The notes beneath the pieces are model-generated. The model searched no databases. It saw only the letters and a list, made by a program, of their open reading frames with translations, and had not been told where the DNA came from. From Celeribacter sp. PS-C1 (GTDB lineage Bacteria; Pseudomonadota; Alphaproteobacteria; Rhodobacterales; Rhodobacteraceae), in NCBI RefSeq assembly GCF_019429625.1, contig NZ_JAHXRW010000001.1, forward strand, positions 1 to 64,000: DNA of 64,000 nucleotides, read 5' to 3'. A program made the translations under genes and the position numbers. Shown here in pieces: positions 63,623 through 64,000 of this stretch. The stretch's first letter is position 1. Each line of letters begins with the position of its first letter.

Positions 63623-64000
63623 TCGCAGAACTCTCCTGATCTCGTTCGCAGCCCTCGCGGGCTGCGGGTTCACCCCGGCTTACGGGCCGGGAAGCAGCGG
63701 CTCCGCGCTGCGTGGCAAGGTCGACATTGCCGCCCCCAGCACGCGCGAAAGCTACAATCTGGTCAATCGCCTCACCGAGCAATTCGGTCCGACGCAAACG
63801 CCGCTTTATCGCCTCGGCTATACGATTTCGACCAATCAGAATCAGATCGGCATCACCCGTGATCAGGAAATCCTGCGCTACCATGTGACCGGTGAGGTCA
63901 ATTACACCCTGACCGATATTGCGACAGGGCGTCTGTTGGCCAAACGCAAGGCCTCGAGCTTTACCGCCTATTCCGCCACCGGGTCGTCGGTCGATACGCT
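63609..64000 (+). CDS. lptE: LPS-assembly lipoprotein LptE (partial, runs off the window)
   Basis: About 130 codons are present; the stop lies beyond the right edge. The N-terminus [21 protein letters not shown] carries a lipobox with Cys 19 (LAGC), then [11 protein letters not shown], a conserved feature of alphaproteobacterial LptE proteins, which form the LptDE translocon plug that inserts LPS in the outer membrane. It starts inside the end of leuS (14 nt overlap), so it is coupled. Assignment rests on this N-terminus, position after leuS, and overall size so far. Confidence 0.85.
   Translation, partial: MSSFDRRTLLISFAALAGCGFTPAYGPGSSGSALRGKVDIAAPSTRESYNLVNRLTEQFGPTQTPLYRLGYTISTNQNQIGITRDQEILRYHVTGEVNYTLTDIATGRLLAKRKASSFTAYSATGSSVDT

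Noticed and set aside
61019-63673. Long open frame opposite leuS (about 880 codons)
   Set aside because: leuS is full length with HIGH and KMSKS motifs; the opposite frame has no motif and no SD.

Overview
The window is an ordinary, gene-dense chromosomal segment of an alphaproteobacterium, most likely a marine Rhodobacteraceae (Roseobacter-clade) species. The evidence is the high-GC coding DNA and the family content: a DinB with an N-terminal zinc ribbon, DUF3035, DUF3576, DUF3775 and DUF5665 proteins, the SDHAF4-like DUF1674 protein beside rsmB, a GAF-type free-methionine-sulfoxide reductase, and an rRNA-type promoter with TTGCGG/TAGAAC boxes. The genus cannot be fixed from the sequence. 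I found no transposase, integrase, phage module, CRISPR array, toxin-antitoxin pair or restriction system. Nothing looks like a recent island. Layout: 1-398 holds an outward-facing rRNA-type promoter and a dense GANTC cluster. 399-6815 carries msrPQ, a membrane-anchored FMN glutamate-synthase-like protein, an exported DsrE-like protein and clpB. 7003-12271 carries a small orphan gene, pyrF, a SPFH-NfeD-Nudix operon, dinB and an N-formylglutamate amidohydrolase. 12575-12835 holds tRNA-Val(GAC) and rpmJ. 12953-26350 is one long minus-strand block: a zinc alcohol dehydrogenase, DUF3775, rmuC, mutL, an active/inactive M16 peptidase pair, DUF3035 lipoprotein, lspA, purH, a heparinase II/III-like protein and rsmB. 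Next come the SDHAF4-like gene and dapB. The translation cluster rbfA-truB-rpsO-pnp (27589-37939) is interrupted by a DUF1643 gene, an acidic RTX-like protein, a DUF5665 protein, a four-cysteine Crp/Fnr regulator, a pseudo-receiver, an SGNH hydrolase and putP. 38126-43372 holds two glycosyltransferases, a 1-Cys peroxiredoxin, rluA, msrC, a STAS/anti-sigma-kinase pair and hspQ. 43461-52736 holds an AEC carrier, a lytic transglycosylase, lolA-ftsK-aminotransferase, an amidase and a UbiH-type monooxygenase. 52861-64000 holds a Trm112-Lon-like-CnoX operon, exonuclease III, an OmpR-type regulator, ribA, an L,D-transpeptidase, yggS, a porin, DUF3576, leuS and the start of lptE. Functional themes: oxidative and thiol repair (msrPQ, msrC, peroxiredoxin, CnoX), protein quality control (clpB, hspQ, SPFH/NfeD, M16 pair), DNA repair (mutL, rmuC, dinB, xth), envelope biogenesis (lspA, lolA, lptE, transglycosylase, L,D-transpeptidase, porin) and translation (rpsO, rpmJ, truB, rluA, rsmB, leuS, tRNA-Val). 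No convincing undescribed system is present. The observations most worth following are a predicted porin whose mature chain contains no lysine or arginine, an acidic RTX-like protein with no lysine and one arginine, a Crp/Fnr protein with FNR-spaced cysteines but a non-FNR recognition helix, an orphan STAS/kinase switch, a glycosyltransferase whose Shine-Dalgarno sequence lies inside a terminator-like hairpin, and five GANTC sites in 60 bp next to the rRNA-type promoter.
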